In this document: piece by piece, positions 1 through 7,236 of the stretch
Position numbering within the stretch: the stretch's first letter is position 1
Layout: each line of letters begins with the position of its first letter
Assembly (NCBI GenBank): GCA_040403095.1
Contig: JBBALI010000060.1
Coordinates: 1 to 15,932 of the forward strand
Length of the DNA stretch: 15,932 nt
Reading direction: 5' to 3'
Source: JAQVCM01 sp040403095
Lineage (GTDB): Bacteria; Bacteroidota; Bacteroidia; Flavobacteriales_D; Crocinitomicaceae
Position numbers and translations under genes: made by a program
The notes under the pieces: generated by a model
What the model was told of the DNA's origin: nothing
Databases searched by the model: none
What the model saw: only the letters and a program-made list of their open reading frames with translations

Positions 1-617
1 CACTAACACTTTCAGTGATGCCAATTATCTCAACAGTTCCAAAGAAAGGCCACGCAATAGATTTGACAGTGAATGGCGGCGGAAAACGCTTGAAATACAG
101 TTGGAGTAACAATGACACGGTGCAAGATCCACAAGATTTGCAACCCGGAATTTACAAAGTGCGTGTTTCGGACGAATATGGTCAGGAAGCATTTGCAGAA
201 GTAAAGATCGATGTGCCCGTGTTTGCTAATGAAGATGAAATGCAGGCGAGCAAAGATGACATGTTGAATAAAGCATTGAATAACAATATTATTTATTACG
301 ACGAAAATTCATCGTATCTTAATGCAGAAAACAAAGCTGTACTAGACCAAATTATTCCAATTTTAAATTCAAAATCAGAATTGAAAATTTTCATACAATC
401 TTATTGTGATAAAAATGGTACAAATCATTACAACTATTGGTTATCAGAGAGAAGAATGAAGAGAGTGATTGCTTATTTAGAAAAAAACGGTGTTGATAAA
501 AGCAGATTGTCAGGAGATTACAAAGGAGAATCATCACCTTTAATTAATTGTAAGAACTGCAATGAAGAACAATTGAGATTGAATCGAAGAACGATTATTA
601 AGTTTAAAACGAATTAA
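1..617 (+). CDS. SprB-repeat / OmpA-like C-terminal domain protein (5' partial)
   Basis: The frame is open to the left edge (first full codon at base 3), so this is the C-terminal ~204 residues of a larger protein. The GTG at 15 and ATG at 18 are unlikely to be true starts because they fall inside a folded domain. Just after the edge is a SprB-like repeat (KYSWSNNDTVQDPQDL, then PGIYKVRVSDEYG), which follows the family pattern YSWSNG...L.AGTYTVTVTD. A linker leads to an OmpA-like domain: a beta strand (NNNIIYYDENSSYLN), then NYWLSERRMKRVIAYLEKNGV and the closing LRLNRRTIIKF, which match the peptidoglycan-binding helix and NRR motif of that family. By family knowledge it would tie an outer-membrane or periplasmic structure to the cell wall. 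SprB repeats also occur in T9SS and gliding-related surface proteins. The N-terminal architecture is out of view. No terminator hairpin follows the stop. Confidence 0.8.
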   Translation, partial: LTLSVMPIISTVPKKGHAIDLTVNGGGKRLKYSWSNNDTVQDPQDLQPGIYKVRVSDEYGQEAFAEVKIDVPVFANEDEMQASKDDMLNKALNNNIIYYDENSSYLNAENKAVLDQIIPILNSKSELKIFIQSYCDKNGTNHYNYWLSERRMKRVIAYLEKNGVDKSRLSGDYKGESSPLINCKNCNEEQLRLNRRTIIKFKTN

Positions 618-637
618 GAAAAATTGTGAGAATATTT

Positions 638-662
638 TTTTTCAATTTACTAAATTGAAAAA
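638..662. repeat. Perfect AT-rich inverted repeat upstream of the S46 peptidase
   Basis: The arms TTTTTCAATTT (638-648) and AAATTGAAAAA (652-662) are perfectly complementary over 11 bp with a 3-base loop. Neither strand has a T-run after the stem, so it is not a standard terminator. The right arm contains the TTG of the proposed -33 element, so it could be an operator. Pure AT composition makes chance occurrence plausible. Confidence 0.5.
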
Positions 663-686
663 TCAATTTATATTTCATTATTTTTA
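655..686 (+). promoter_or_regulatory. Candidate Bacteroidota promoter for the S46 peptidase
   Basis: TTG at 655-657 is followed after 21 bases by TATTTTTA at 679-686. This is one mismatch from the Bacteroidota -7 consensus TAnnTTTG, and the spacing is within the usual range. The leader to the ATG at 737 would be about 45 bases. Confidence 0.4.
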
Positions 687-736
687 CCACAGAAAACAAA
701 TCAATCCAATTCAGGATAAAAAACCAAATCGAGAAA

Positions 737-2866
737 ATGAAAAGAATTAAAATTTTTGTTTTGCTAGGAGTACTTTCAATGAGTGTTTTAGCAAAAGCAG
801 ACGAAGGAATGTGGCTTCCTTTCATGTTAGGAAGAAACTATGAAGACATGAAAAAACATGGCTTAAAATTAACCCCAGAACAACTTTATTCTATTAACAA
901 ATCATCTTTAAAAGACGCTGTTATTTCTTTTGGAGGATTTTGTACAGGAGAAATTATTTCTAAAAAAGGAATGGTTTTAACTAATCACCACTGTGGTTAC
1001 GACGCCATTGCAGATGCATCAACTCCTGAAAAAAATTATTTGGACAATGGATTTTGGGCGAAAAATTTGGCTGAGGAAATACCAGTACCAGGTTTGACGG
1101 CAACTTTCATAATTCGTATGGAAGACGTAACCAAAACAATTGCAAAAGAACTAACAGAATCAATGACGCCAGAACAAAGAGTTGCTAAGATTGCTGAGCT
1201 TTCTAAGATTTTAGAGAAACAAGCAGTTGAAGGAACTCACTACGAAGCGTTTGTCAGAGACTTTTTTGATGGAAATGAGTTTTATCTTTTTGTAAAAGAA
1301 ACATATAAAGATGTTCGTTTGGTTGGAACTCCTCCTCAATCTGCTGGAAAATATGGTGGTGATACAGACAATTGGATGTGGCCAAGACATACTGCCGATT
1401 TTTCTATGTTTAGGATTTATGCTGGTGCTGACAATAAACCATCTGCATATAGCGCTTCAAATGTGCCATTAACTCCAAGACACAGTTTGCCAATTTCAAT
1501 TAAAGGTGTTAAGAAAGATGATTATGCGATGGTAATGGGGTTTCCAGGTCGTACAAATCGTTTTTTAACTTCTTACGGTGTTGAACAAGCAATTTCTATT
1601 GAGCAACCTAAAATTGTAGATGTTCGTGCTAAGAAATTAGAAATCATGAAGAAATACATGGATAAAGATGTTGCTGTAAGACTAAAATATTCGTCAAAAT
1701 ATGCGCAAGTAGCAAATTATTGGAAATATTTTATAGGACAATCAACGCAATTGAAAAACAACAATGTTGCAGATAAAAAAAGAAAAATTGAAGCAGAATT
1801 CTTGAAATATAGCGCGGGAAAACAACAATATAATGATGTATTGAAAGACATTGAAAATTCTTTCAAAGCCTTGAATGATGTAATTTACTTAAGAGTTTAT
1901 CAAAGTGAATTCATTCGTCAGGTCGATATCAATTCTATGGTTTATACCTTGAAAGCTGCTGCAGATCAAGAAGCAAAAGGAAATGCTGAAAGAGCAAAAC
2001 AATTGAGAGATGCTGCTTTCGAACAAGGAACGGTTTTCTTTGCAGATAGAAACATGCAAATTGAATTAGAAACACTTTCTGAAGTATTGAAAATGTACTT
2101 GAAAGATATTCCAATGAATCAAAGAGTTGGAATTGCAAAAATGTTGAATGAACAAAGTGTTGAAGCATACATCAACAGAGTGAAAGCGTATTCAATTTTT
2201 ACTTCTAAAGCCAGATTTGAAGCATTTGCAGCAAATTACAATGAGAAAGAATTGAAAACTGACCCTTTGTATATTTTGATAAAAGATTTGGATGATGCTT
2301 ATGTGAAAGCATCTACTGAGGCTTCGATTAAATCAGCAAATGAAAAACTGCAGCGTGCAAATAGATTATTTGTTCAAGCAGTTAAAGACATGCAACCGGC
2401 TAAGAAATTTTATCCAAATGCAAATTCTACCATGCGTTTGACTTATGGAAATGTATTGCCTTATACAACAAATGAAGGGAAAGCTTACAACTTCACCTCT
2501 AACATGGATGAATTGATTGCAAAAGAAGACCCAACAAATCCTGAGTTTGTAGTTGATGCAAGAATCAAAGAACTTTGGAGCAAAAAAGACTACGGTCGCT
2601 ATGCTGATGAAAAAGGACAATTGGTTGTTAACTTTTTATCAAACAATGATATAACCGGAGGAAATTCAGGTTCTCCTGTAATCAACGGGAAAGGTGAATT
2701 GATTGGTACTGCTTTTGATGGTAACTGGGAAGCAATGTCAGGTGATATTTATTTTGAACCAAATATTCAACGTACAATTTCTTTGGACGTTAGATACACA
2801 CTTTGGTTGATTGACAAATGTTATGGTGCTACCAATTTGATCAATGAAATGGATATTGTAAAATAG
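737..2866 (+). CDS. dpp7: S46 family dipeptidyl-peptidase, DPP7 type
   Basis: This is a complete 709-residue serine exopeptidase that removes dipeptides from peptide N-termini in the periplasm or at the cell surface, supporting amino-acid nutrition. A signal peptide covers residues 1-21, with cleavage expected after AKA and the mature protein starting DEGMW, as in characterised relatives. The catalytic triad can be read: His85 in LTNHHCGYD, Asp221 in PRHTADFSMF and Ser644 in TGGNSGSPV. Cys69 and Cys86 flank the catalytic His and could form the disulfide seen in S46 structures. The specificity region reads AFDGNWEAMSGDI. Gly662 occupies the position that is Gly in DPP7 (prefers hydrophobic P1) and Arg in DPP11 (prefers Asp/Glu), so DPP7-like specificity is inferred. 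The length matches the family (about 710 residues). The gene stands alone, between a weak promoter and a strong terminator. Confidence 0.95.
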   Translation: MKRIKIFVLLGVLSMSVLAKADEGMWLPFMLGRNYEDMKKHGLKLTPEQLYSINKSSLKDAVISFGGFCTGEIISKKGMVLTNHHCGYDAIADASTPEKNYLDNGFWAKNLAEEIPVPGLTATFIIRMEDVTKTIAKELTESMTPEQRVAKIAELSKILEKQAVEGTHYEAFVRDFFDGNEFYLFVKETYKDVRLVGTPPQSAGKYGGDTDNWMWPRHTADFSMFRIYAGADNKPSAYSASNVPLTPRHSLPISIKGVKKDDYAMVMGFPGRTNRFLTSYGVEQAISIEQPKIVDVRAKKLEIMKKYMDKDVAVRLKYSSKYAQVANYWKYFIGQSTQLKNNNVADKKRKIEAEFLKYSAGKQQYNDVLKDIENSFKALNDVIYLRVYQSEFIRQVDINSMVYTLKAAADQEAKGNAERAKQLRDAAFEQGTVFFADRNMQIELETLSEVLKMYLKDIPMNQRVGIAKMLNEQSVEAYINRVKAYSIFTSKARFEAFAANYNEKELKTDPLYILIKDLDDAYVKASTEASIKSANEKLQRANRLFVQAVKDMQPAKKFYPNANSTMRLTYGNVLPYTTNEGKAYNFTSNMDELIAKEDPTNPEFVVDARIKELWSKKDYGRYADEKGQLVVNFLSNNDITGGNSGSPVINGKGELIGTAFDGNWEAMSGDIYFEPNIQRTISLDVRYTLWLIDKCYGATNLINEMDIVK

Positions 2867-2886
2867 ATTTTTCATCAATTTTATTT

Positions 2887-2921
2887 AAGCTGCTTGGAGT
2901 GAAATTCAAGCAGCTTTTTTT
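2887..2921 (+). terminator. Rho-independent terminator after the S46 peptidase
   Basis: A perfect 10-bp stem AAGCTGCTTG (2887-2896) / CAAGCAGCTT (2907-2916), with a 10-base loop, runs into a T-tract ending at 2921. It lies 21 bases after the stop codon of the peptidase gene. Confidence 0.9.
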
Positions 2922-2934
2922 ATGCCCTTTCGAG

Positions 2935-2950
2935 AAATTTGTTCAAATTT
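2935..2950. repeat. Short inverted repeat upstream of the Fur-family gene
   Basis: AAATTTG (2935-2941) and CAAATTT (2944-2950) form a 7-bp dyad with a 2-base spacer. A wider pair, TCGAGA (2930-2935) and TCTCGA (2982-2987), brackets the rest of the upstream region. Both lie before the proposed promoter at 3014-3021. They are possible regulator sites, but AT-rich chance matches cannot be excluded. Confidence 0.3.
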
Positions 2951-3013
2951 TCATAATGTGAATAAATTGTGAAAAGAAAAATCTCGATTTCAATTCAGAC
3001 CAAAAAAAAGCAT

Positions 3014-3021
3014 TAATTTTG
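3014..3021 (+). promoter_or_regulatory. -7 promoter element of the fur-STAS-purA-ostA operon
   Basis: TAATTTTG is a full match to the Bacteroidota -7 consensus TAnnTTTG and ends 16 bases before the ATG at 3038. No clear -33 TTG was found at the expected distance. The leader would be very short. Confidence 0.55.
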
Positions 3022-3037
3022 TATTTTCCCATTAGGA

Positions 3038-3493
3038 ATGTTGACAGAAGAATTACAATCAACGGTAAAGAATATTTTTTCGGCTTATCTCGAAAAAAAT
3101 GGTCACAGGAAGACACCTGAACGCTTCGCCATACTCGTAGAAATTTATAATTATGAAGGTCATTTTGATATTGAATCTTTGTATATCAAGATGAAAAACC
3201 AAAATTACCGTGTTTCTCGGGCTACTCTTTATAATACTATAGAACTCCTTTTGGCTTGTAACTTAGTTAGAAAACATCAGTTTGGAAAAAACATTGCACA
3301 ATTTGAAAAGTCTCATGGTTCAAAGCAACATGATCATGTGATCATTACAGATACAGGCGAAGTTATTGAGTTTTGTGATCCAAGAGTACAACAAATTAAA
3401 GCAACAATTGAAGAAGTTTTTGGTGTGAAAATTCAACATCATTCACTTTACTTCTATGGTGTTAAAGGAAACGCTAAAGAAGACATTGAATAG
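3038..3493 (+). CDS. fur: Fur-family transcriptional regulator
   Basis: This is a 151-residue Fur-superfamily repressor, a metal- or peroxide-responsive DNA-binding protein. The N-terminal winged helix spans about residues 15-85, with the recognition helix in YRVSRATLYNTIELL (57-71). The C-terminal dimerisation and metal domain carries HDH at 98-100 and EFCDP at 111-115, plus a late HH at 134-135. The usual CxxC zinc-binding pair after the HDH motif is missing: the segment reads VIITDTGEVIEF, with Ile and Thr where the two Cys normally are. Relatives from this phylum may share this, so it need not be a defect. The ATG at 3038 follows GGA closely. The stop overlaps the next start (TAGTG), suggesting coupled translation. 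Fur, Zur and PerR cannot be told apart here, but Fur is favoured by overall similarity to flavobacterial Fur. Confidence 0.85.
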   Translation: MLTEELQSTVKNIFSAYLEKNGHRKTPERFAILVEIYNYEGHFDIESLYIKMKNQNYRVSRATLYNTIELLLACNLVRKHQFGKNIAQFEKSHGSKQHDHVIITDTGEVIEFCDPRVQQIKATIEEVFGVKIQHHSLYFYGVKGNAKEDIE

Positions 3494-3843
3494 TGAATTT
3501 TGTTCATAATATAACGAATCAACCAAATGTGGTTGTCTTTGGTATTTCTGGTAGAATTAGTCAAGTTGATGCTGTCGAACAAATCATGATAGATCTTAAT
3601 TCTGCCATAGAATCAGAAAATAACTTTATCATTTTTGATGTCTCTAAATTAGAATACATCAATAGTTCAGGATTGAATTTTTTTATAAGATCCCTGACAA
3701 GAATTAGAAATGCAGGAAAAGAATTGATATTGTGTGGATTAAATGGAGTGGTGGAGAAATTATTCATTATTTCTAAATTAAACGAAATATTCACCATTTG
3801 TCCAACAATTGAAGAAGGATTAAAAAAAGTAAATGCAAATTAA
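3493..3843 (+). CDS. Stand-alone STAS-domain protein (anti-sigma factor antagonist-like)
   Basis: The 116 residues are almost entirely one STAS domain. The motif FDVSKLEYINSSGLNFF (48-64) matches the SpoIIAA-type phosphorylation loop, with Ser58 or Ser59 as the probable phospho-acceptor. The usual Asp before the serines is Asn57. Such proteins bind and release an anti-sigma factor or serine kinase according to phosphorylation. No kinase, phosphatase or sigma factor lies in the window, so the partner must be elsewhere. It starts with GTG, whose G is the last base of the fur stop codon, and purA begins 3 bases after its stop, so it is clearly in the operon. A role linking stress or growth signalling to the operon is only inference. 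Confidence 0.85.
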   Translation: MNFVHNITNQPNVVVFGISGRISQVDAVEQIMIDLNSAIESENNFIIFDVSKLEYINSSGLNFFIRSLTRIRNAGKELILCGLNGVVEKLFIISKLNEIFTICPTIEEGLKKVNAN

Positions 3844-3846
3844 GCA

Positions 3847-5121
3847 ATGAGTGTAGATGTATTATTAGGCCTTCAATGGGGCGACGAAGGAAAAGGAAAA
3901 ATTGTGGATGTTTTAACTCCTAAGTACGACATTATTGCAAGATTTCAAGGTGGACCAAATGCTGGACATACGCTTGAATTTGAAGGAATAAAACATGTTT
4001 TACACACAATTCCTTCTGGGATATTCCGAAAGGAAGTCAAAAATCTAATCGGAAATGGTGTCGTAATCGACCCAGTCGTTTTTCAAAAAGAAATTGAAAA
4101 ACTAGCTCCTTTTAATTTGAATTTGAAAGATGCTTTGTTGATTTCTAAGAAAGCCCATATAATTATTCCAACGCACAAATTATTAGATGCTGCTTCGGAA
4201 ATTTCAAAAGGAAAAAATAAAATCGGCTCCACTTTGAAAGGTATTGGTCCAACTTACATGGACAAAACTGGTCGAAATGGCTTGAGAGTTGGAGATATTT
4301 TTTCGCCAAATTTTAAAGAAAAGTACGATGCTTTGGTTGAAAAACACAAAGGAATGCTGAAACATTACGAAGGTTTTGAATACAACATTACAGAATTAGA
4401 ACCTGCGTTTTTCGAGGGAGTTGAATTGTTGCGCTCATTGACTTGTGTTGATAGTGAGCAATATATCAATGATGCCATGAAATCTGGAAAGAAAATTTTG
4501 GCTGAAGGTGCGCAAGGTACCATGTTAGACATTGATTTTGGTACTTATCCATTTGTTACTTCTTCAAATACTGTTACAGCTGGAACTTGTACTGGTTTAG
4601 GAATTGCTCCTACTAAAATTGGTGATGTAATCGGTATTTTCAAAGCTTATTGTACTCGTGTAGGAAGTGGTCCTTTTCCAACTGAATTGTTGGATGAAGA
4701 TGGAGAACACATTCGTAAAGAAGGTAGAGAGTTTGGATCAACAACTGGTCGTCCAAGAAGATGTGGTTGGGTTGATTTACCTGCTATGAAATACGCCATC
4801 ATGATAAATGGTGTTTCAGAACTTTCAATGATGAAAGCTGATGTTTTGAGTAGTTTCGATAAAATTAAAGTTTGTACGCATTACAAAATAAATGGCGAGG
4901 TTATTGATTATCTTCCATTTGATATCAATGATGTAGTGATTGAACCGATTTACGAAGAACTTCAAGGTTGGAATTGTGATTTAACAAAACTACAAACTTA
5001 TGAAGAATCTCCTCAAGCGTTGAAAGATTATGTAACGTATCTTGAAAACGCCCTAGAGGTTCCAATTACAGTGGTTTCAGTTGGTCCTGATCGAACGCAA
5101 ACATTGCAAAATAAAAAGTAA
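3847..5121 (+). CDS. purA: Adenylosuccinate synthetase
   Basis: This complete 424-residue cytosolic enzyme joins IMP and aspartate, using GTP, to make adenylosuccinate, the first committed step to AMP. The N-terminal GTP-binding loop WGDEGKGK is at residues 11-18. Catalytic Asp13 and His41 (NAGHTLEF) fall at the same positions as in the E. coli enzyme. Further family motifs are GIGPTYMDKTGRNGLR, VGSGPFPTEL, STTGRPRRCGW and the C-terminal SVGPDRTQT. Length is normal. It starts 3 bases after the STAS gene and ends 2 bases before the OstA-like gene, so it is co-transcribed with them. Nothing appears truncated or altered. Confidence 0.98.
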   Translation: MSVDVLLGLQWGDEGKGKIVDVLTPKYDIIARFQGGPNAGHTLEFEGIKHVLHTIPSGIFRKEVKNLIGNGVVIDPVVFQKEIEKLAPFNLNLKDALLISKKAHIIIPTHKLLDAASEISKGKNKIGSTLKGIGPTYMDKTGRNGLRVGDIFSPNFKEKYDALVEKHKGMLKHYEGFEYNITELEPAFFEGVELLRSLTCVDSEQYINDAMKSGKKILAEGAQGTMLDIDFGTYPFVTSSNTVTAGTCTGLGIAPTKIGDVIGIFKAYCTRVGSGPFPTELLDEDGEHIRKEGREFGSTTGRPRRCGWVDLPAMKYAIMINGVSELSMMKADVLSSFDKIKVCTHYKINGEVIDYLPFDINDVVIEPIYEELQGWNCDLTKLQTYEESPQALKDYVTYLENALEVPITVVSVGPDRTQTLQNKK

Positions 5122-5123
5122 AA

Positions 5124-6737
5124 TTGAAATACATTTTTAAAATATCTAAAATTGCGCTTGTTATAGGCGCAATTTTTTTGTTCTCTGCCAATTCGTGGAG
5201 CCAAAATGATGTTTTAGAATTATTACCAGGTGCTTACAAACTTTCATTTAATGAAAAGACAGGCGCACAAAAACTAACTGGAGGTGGAGTTAATTTTACC
5301 TACCAAGGAAATGTAATGTATTGTGATTCAGCTTATTTTTTTGATAAAACGAATGAAGTTAAGGCTTACGGAAAAGTACATATCAATAGCAATGATACGC
5401 TGAATTTATTTTGTGACTCCATGTATTACAGTGGAAAATCCAAAAAGGCAAAATTGTGGGGAAATGTCAGAATGCGAGATCGAGAATATAAATTATTGAC
5501 AGATACGCTGGAATATGACGCCAAATTAAAGCAAGCCGTTTATCGCAATGGCGGCAGAATTGAAAGTATTTTAAATAAAGAAATCTTAACAAGCAAAGTC
5601 GGATATTTTTATCCAAATACCAAAAATTTATTTTTCAGTGGCAAAGTAAATTATCGAAACGATAGTTTAACAATGAAAACAGATACGTTGAGATACAAAT
5701 ACTTAGTAAAGAAAGTGTATTTCTTTGGTCCGACGGATATAAAGTCGAAAACCTATTCAATACATTGCGAAAAAGGTTGGTTTCAAACTGAAACTGAAGA
5801 GGGCGTTTTGCAAAAAAATGCTTCTATCATTAAAGAAAGTAAATACATTTCTGGTGACAGCCTATATGTGAATCCCCAAAAAGGCATTTCGCAAGGAAAT
5901 GGAAATATTTTCTATCGAGATACAACTAACAAAATTTCATTTAATGGAGAAAAAGCCTATTTTTCCGATTTGAAAAAGTATGGATTTTTGACCGGAAAAG
6001 CAATTGCGCAATATCAGTTGAAAAAAGACACACTGTTTATACATGCGGATACTATATTCAGTTTTCAGGATAGTTTGAATGAATTAGAAAAAGTGTTAGG
6101 TCACCACGATGTGCGAATTTTCAGCAAAGATTTTCAAGGAAAATGTGACAGTATCAGTTATCAGCAAAAAGATGGAAAGCTGCAAATGTTTGAAAAGCCA
6201 ATGGTTTGGAGCAAGAATGCGGAATTGAAAGGACAATTTATGGAAGTTTTTCTGAAAGATACAGTCATTGAAAGAGTCGAAATTAGTGACAAATCTTCTG
6301 CCGTAATGCAATTGGATTCCGGCAAATTATACAACCAAGTAGCTGGGAAAAAGATGATTGCTTATTTTATAGATAATGAATTGAAAAAACTGGATGTAAA
6401 AGGAAATGCACAAACAGTTTATTTTCCTGAAGAAACAAAGGAGAACGATACTTTGATTGAAATTCAACGAAAAGGAATGACAAGATTGTATGCCAGCGAT
6501 TTAAAAGTGTTATTGGATAGTGGTGAAGTAGAAAGTGTGACTTACCTCGGGCAACCAGATGGAGTAATGTATCCTATGGATCAAATTAATAAAGACGAGC
6601 AATTTATCCAGTATTTTTCTTGGAATCCAAAATATCGTCCTTTGAGTGTTGCTGATTTATTGAAAGAGCAAGTAGAATCAAAAGAGATTTTAGAAAACAA
6701 ATCCACAGATAAAAAGCCGATAAAGTCAACTAATTAA
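5124..6737 (+). CDS. OstA/LptA-like envelope protein
   Basis: This 537-residue exported protein has an OstA-like (LptA-type) N-terminal region. A signal peptide (KISKIALVIGAIFLFSANSW) ends near residue 26. It requires the TTG start at 5124, because no other start upstream of the hydrophobic core is available. From about residue 45 to 230 there are repeated beta-strand units of the type Y(C)DSAYFFDK / GKVHINSND / LWGNVRMRD / TDTLEYDA, the pattern of OstA proteins that build beta-jellyroll stacks and shuttle lipopolysaccharide across the periplasm. The C-terminal half carries similar but more diverged units (DTLFIHADTIFS, GKCDSISY, MTRLYASDLKVL). A role in LPS transport is inferred from the family; no other lpt gene is in view. 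It begins 2 bases after purA, and its 3' end overlaps the convergent DCC gene by 8 bases. A terminator-like hairpin occupies codons 9-18. Confidence 0.8.
   Translation: MKYIFKISKIALVIGAIFLFSANSWSQNDVLELLPGAYKLSFNEKTGAQKLTGGGVNFTYQGNVMYCDSAYFFDKTNEVKAYGKVHINSNDTLNLFCDSMYYSGKSKKAKLWGNVRMRDREYKLLTDTLEYDAKLKQAVYRNGGRIESILNKEILTSKVGYFYPNTKNLFFSGKVNYRNDSLTMKTDTLRYKYLVKKVYFFGPTDIKSKTYSIHCEKGWFQTETEEGVLQKNASIIKESKYISGDSLYVNPQKGISQGNGNIFYRDTTNKISFNGEKAYFSDLKKYGFLTGKAIAQYQLKKDTLFIHADTIFSFQDSLNELEKVLGHHDVRIFSKDFQGKCDSISYQQKDGKLQMFEKPMVWSKNAELKGQFMEVFLKDTVIERVEISDKSSAVMQLDSGKLYNQVAGKKMIAYFIDNELKKLDVKGNAQTVYFPEETKENDTLIEIQRKGMTRLYASDLKVLLDSGEVESVTYLGQPDGVMYPMDQINKDEQFIQYFSWNPKYRPLSVADLLKEQVESKEILENKSTDKKPIKSTN
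5148..5179 (+). terminator. Terminator-like hairpin inside the signal-peptide codons of the OstA-like gene
   Basis: AAAATTGCGC (5148-5157) pairs perfectly with GCGCAATTTT (5167-5176) around a 9-base loop, and the T-run continues to 5179. It has the full form of an intrinsic terminator, 26 bases after the purA stop but 24 bases into the next gene. It could trim purA transcripts or act as an attenuator controlled by translation of the OstA-like gene. Function is not shown by sequence alone. Confidence 0.55.
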
Positions 6738-7128
6738 TAAACCTTTTTCTATTCTCTGCACTTGGAATGACACAAAATCCATTGGAAATTTTATGTCTTC
6801 TTTTAGCAATAAAATCATACATCTTATCTCTTACTATTTTAGGCAAAATATATCCAATCTTGAGCAACTGAAATCGATTTTTTAATTGATTGAGTAAATG
6901 AAGTACCGCTGTTGATTTTGAAAATAATTCTCTTCCGTTCCAATAGTAAAATGTACTTAAATCAGGTTTTGGGAAGTAATGCGATTCAAAAAATTCGATG
7001 GAGAAGTCGGATTGTATTGCAGTAAAGTGAAGATTCTGATTTTTTTCATTTTTCAAAATAAATTGAATTGTTCTATTACAAAAACCGCAATCTCCATCAT
7101 AAAACACAATAGGAATCTCCTTTTTCAT
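6730..7128 (-). CDS. DCC-family thiol-disulfide oxidoreductase-like protein (DUF393)
   Basis: This 132-residue protein has the signature that names the family near its N-terminus: IVFYDGDCGFCNRT, residues 7-20, with Cys14 and Cys17 forming a CxxC thiol pair. The rest (FILKNEKNQNLHFTAIQS, then a short WNG/S-T-A-V-L-HLL segment) follows the DUF393 pattern. Members are predicted thioredoxin-like redox proteins, but a defined substrate is generally not known. There is no signal peptide, so it is probably cytosolic. Transcription is opposite to the neighbours: it diverges from the porin cassette across a 153-base regulatory gap and converges on the OstA-like gene with an 8-base overlap of the coding ends and no visible terminator. 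Confidence 0.9.
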   Translation of the reverse strand: MKKEIPIVFYDGDCGFCNRTIQFILKNEKNQNLHFTAIQSDFSIEFFESHYFPKPDLSTFYYWNGRELFSKSTAVLHLLNQLKNRFQLLKIGYILPKIVRDKMYDFIAKRRHKISNGFCVIPSAENRKRFIN

Positions 7129-7144
7129 TAGATTTTATTTATTT

Positions 7145-7152
7145 CAAATGTA
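7145..7152 (-). promoter_or_regulatory. -7 promoter element of the DCC gene
   Basis: On the minus strand the bases read TACATTTG, an exact match to TAnnTTTG, 16 bases before the ATG whose first base is 7128. No convincing -33 TTG is seen on that strand. Confidence 0.45.
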
Positions 7153-7196
7153 CGAAAAGTTTGACGTGTTTTTTTTACATTTTCCTGTTTTATTGT

Positions 7197-7211
7197 TTAG
7201 AATAAGTCTAG
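7197..7211. promoter_or_regulatory. Possible operator in the DCC/porin divergent region
   Basis: TTAGA (7197-7201), a 5-base spacer, then TCTAG (7207-7211) repeats with slight change the TTAGA-N4-TCTAA palindrome 60 bases downstream at 7257-7270. Two similar half-site pairs between divergent genes suggest a shared regulator-binding site. The shape is loosely like sites of DtxR/MntR-type metal regulators, but this is inference. Confidence 0.35.
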
Positions 7212-7216
7212 ATAAA

Positions 7217-7236
7217 AATACCATAAAAAAGGTATT
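7217..7236. repeat. Inverted repeat overlapping the -33 element of the porin promoter
   Basis: AATACC (7217-7222) and GGTATT (7231-7236) form a 6-bp dyad with an 8-base A-rich spacer. Its right end overlaps the proposed -33 TTG (7235-7237), the position expected for an operator. Confidence 0.4.

Noticed and set aside
15..20. GTG/ATG at 15-20 as a true gene start
   Set aside because: The frame continues open to the window edge and the first residues are already part of a SprB-like repeat.
604..825. Minus-strand 73-residue open frame
   Set aside because: It overlaps the well-supported peptidase start and the end of the OmpA-like gene, and is AT-rich shadow sequence without recognisable features.
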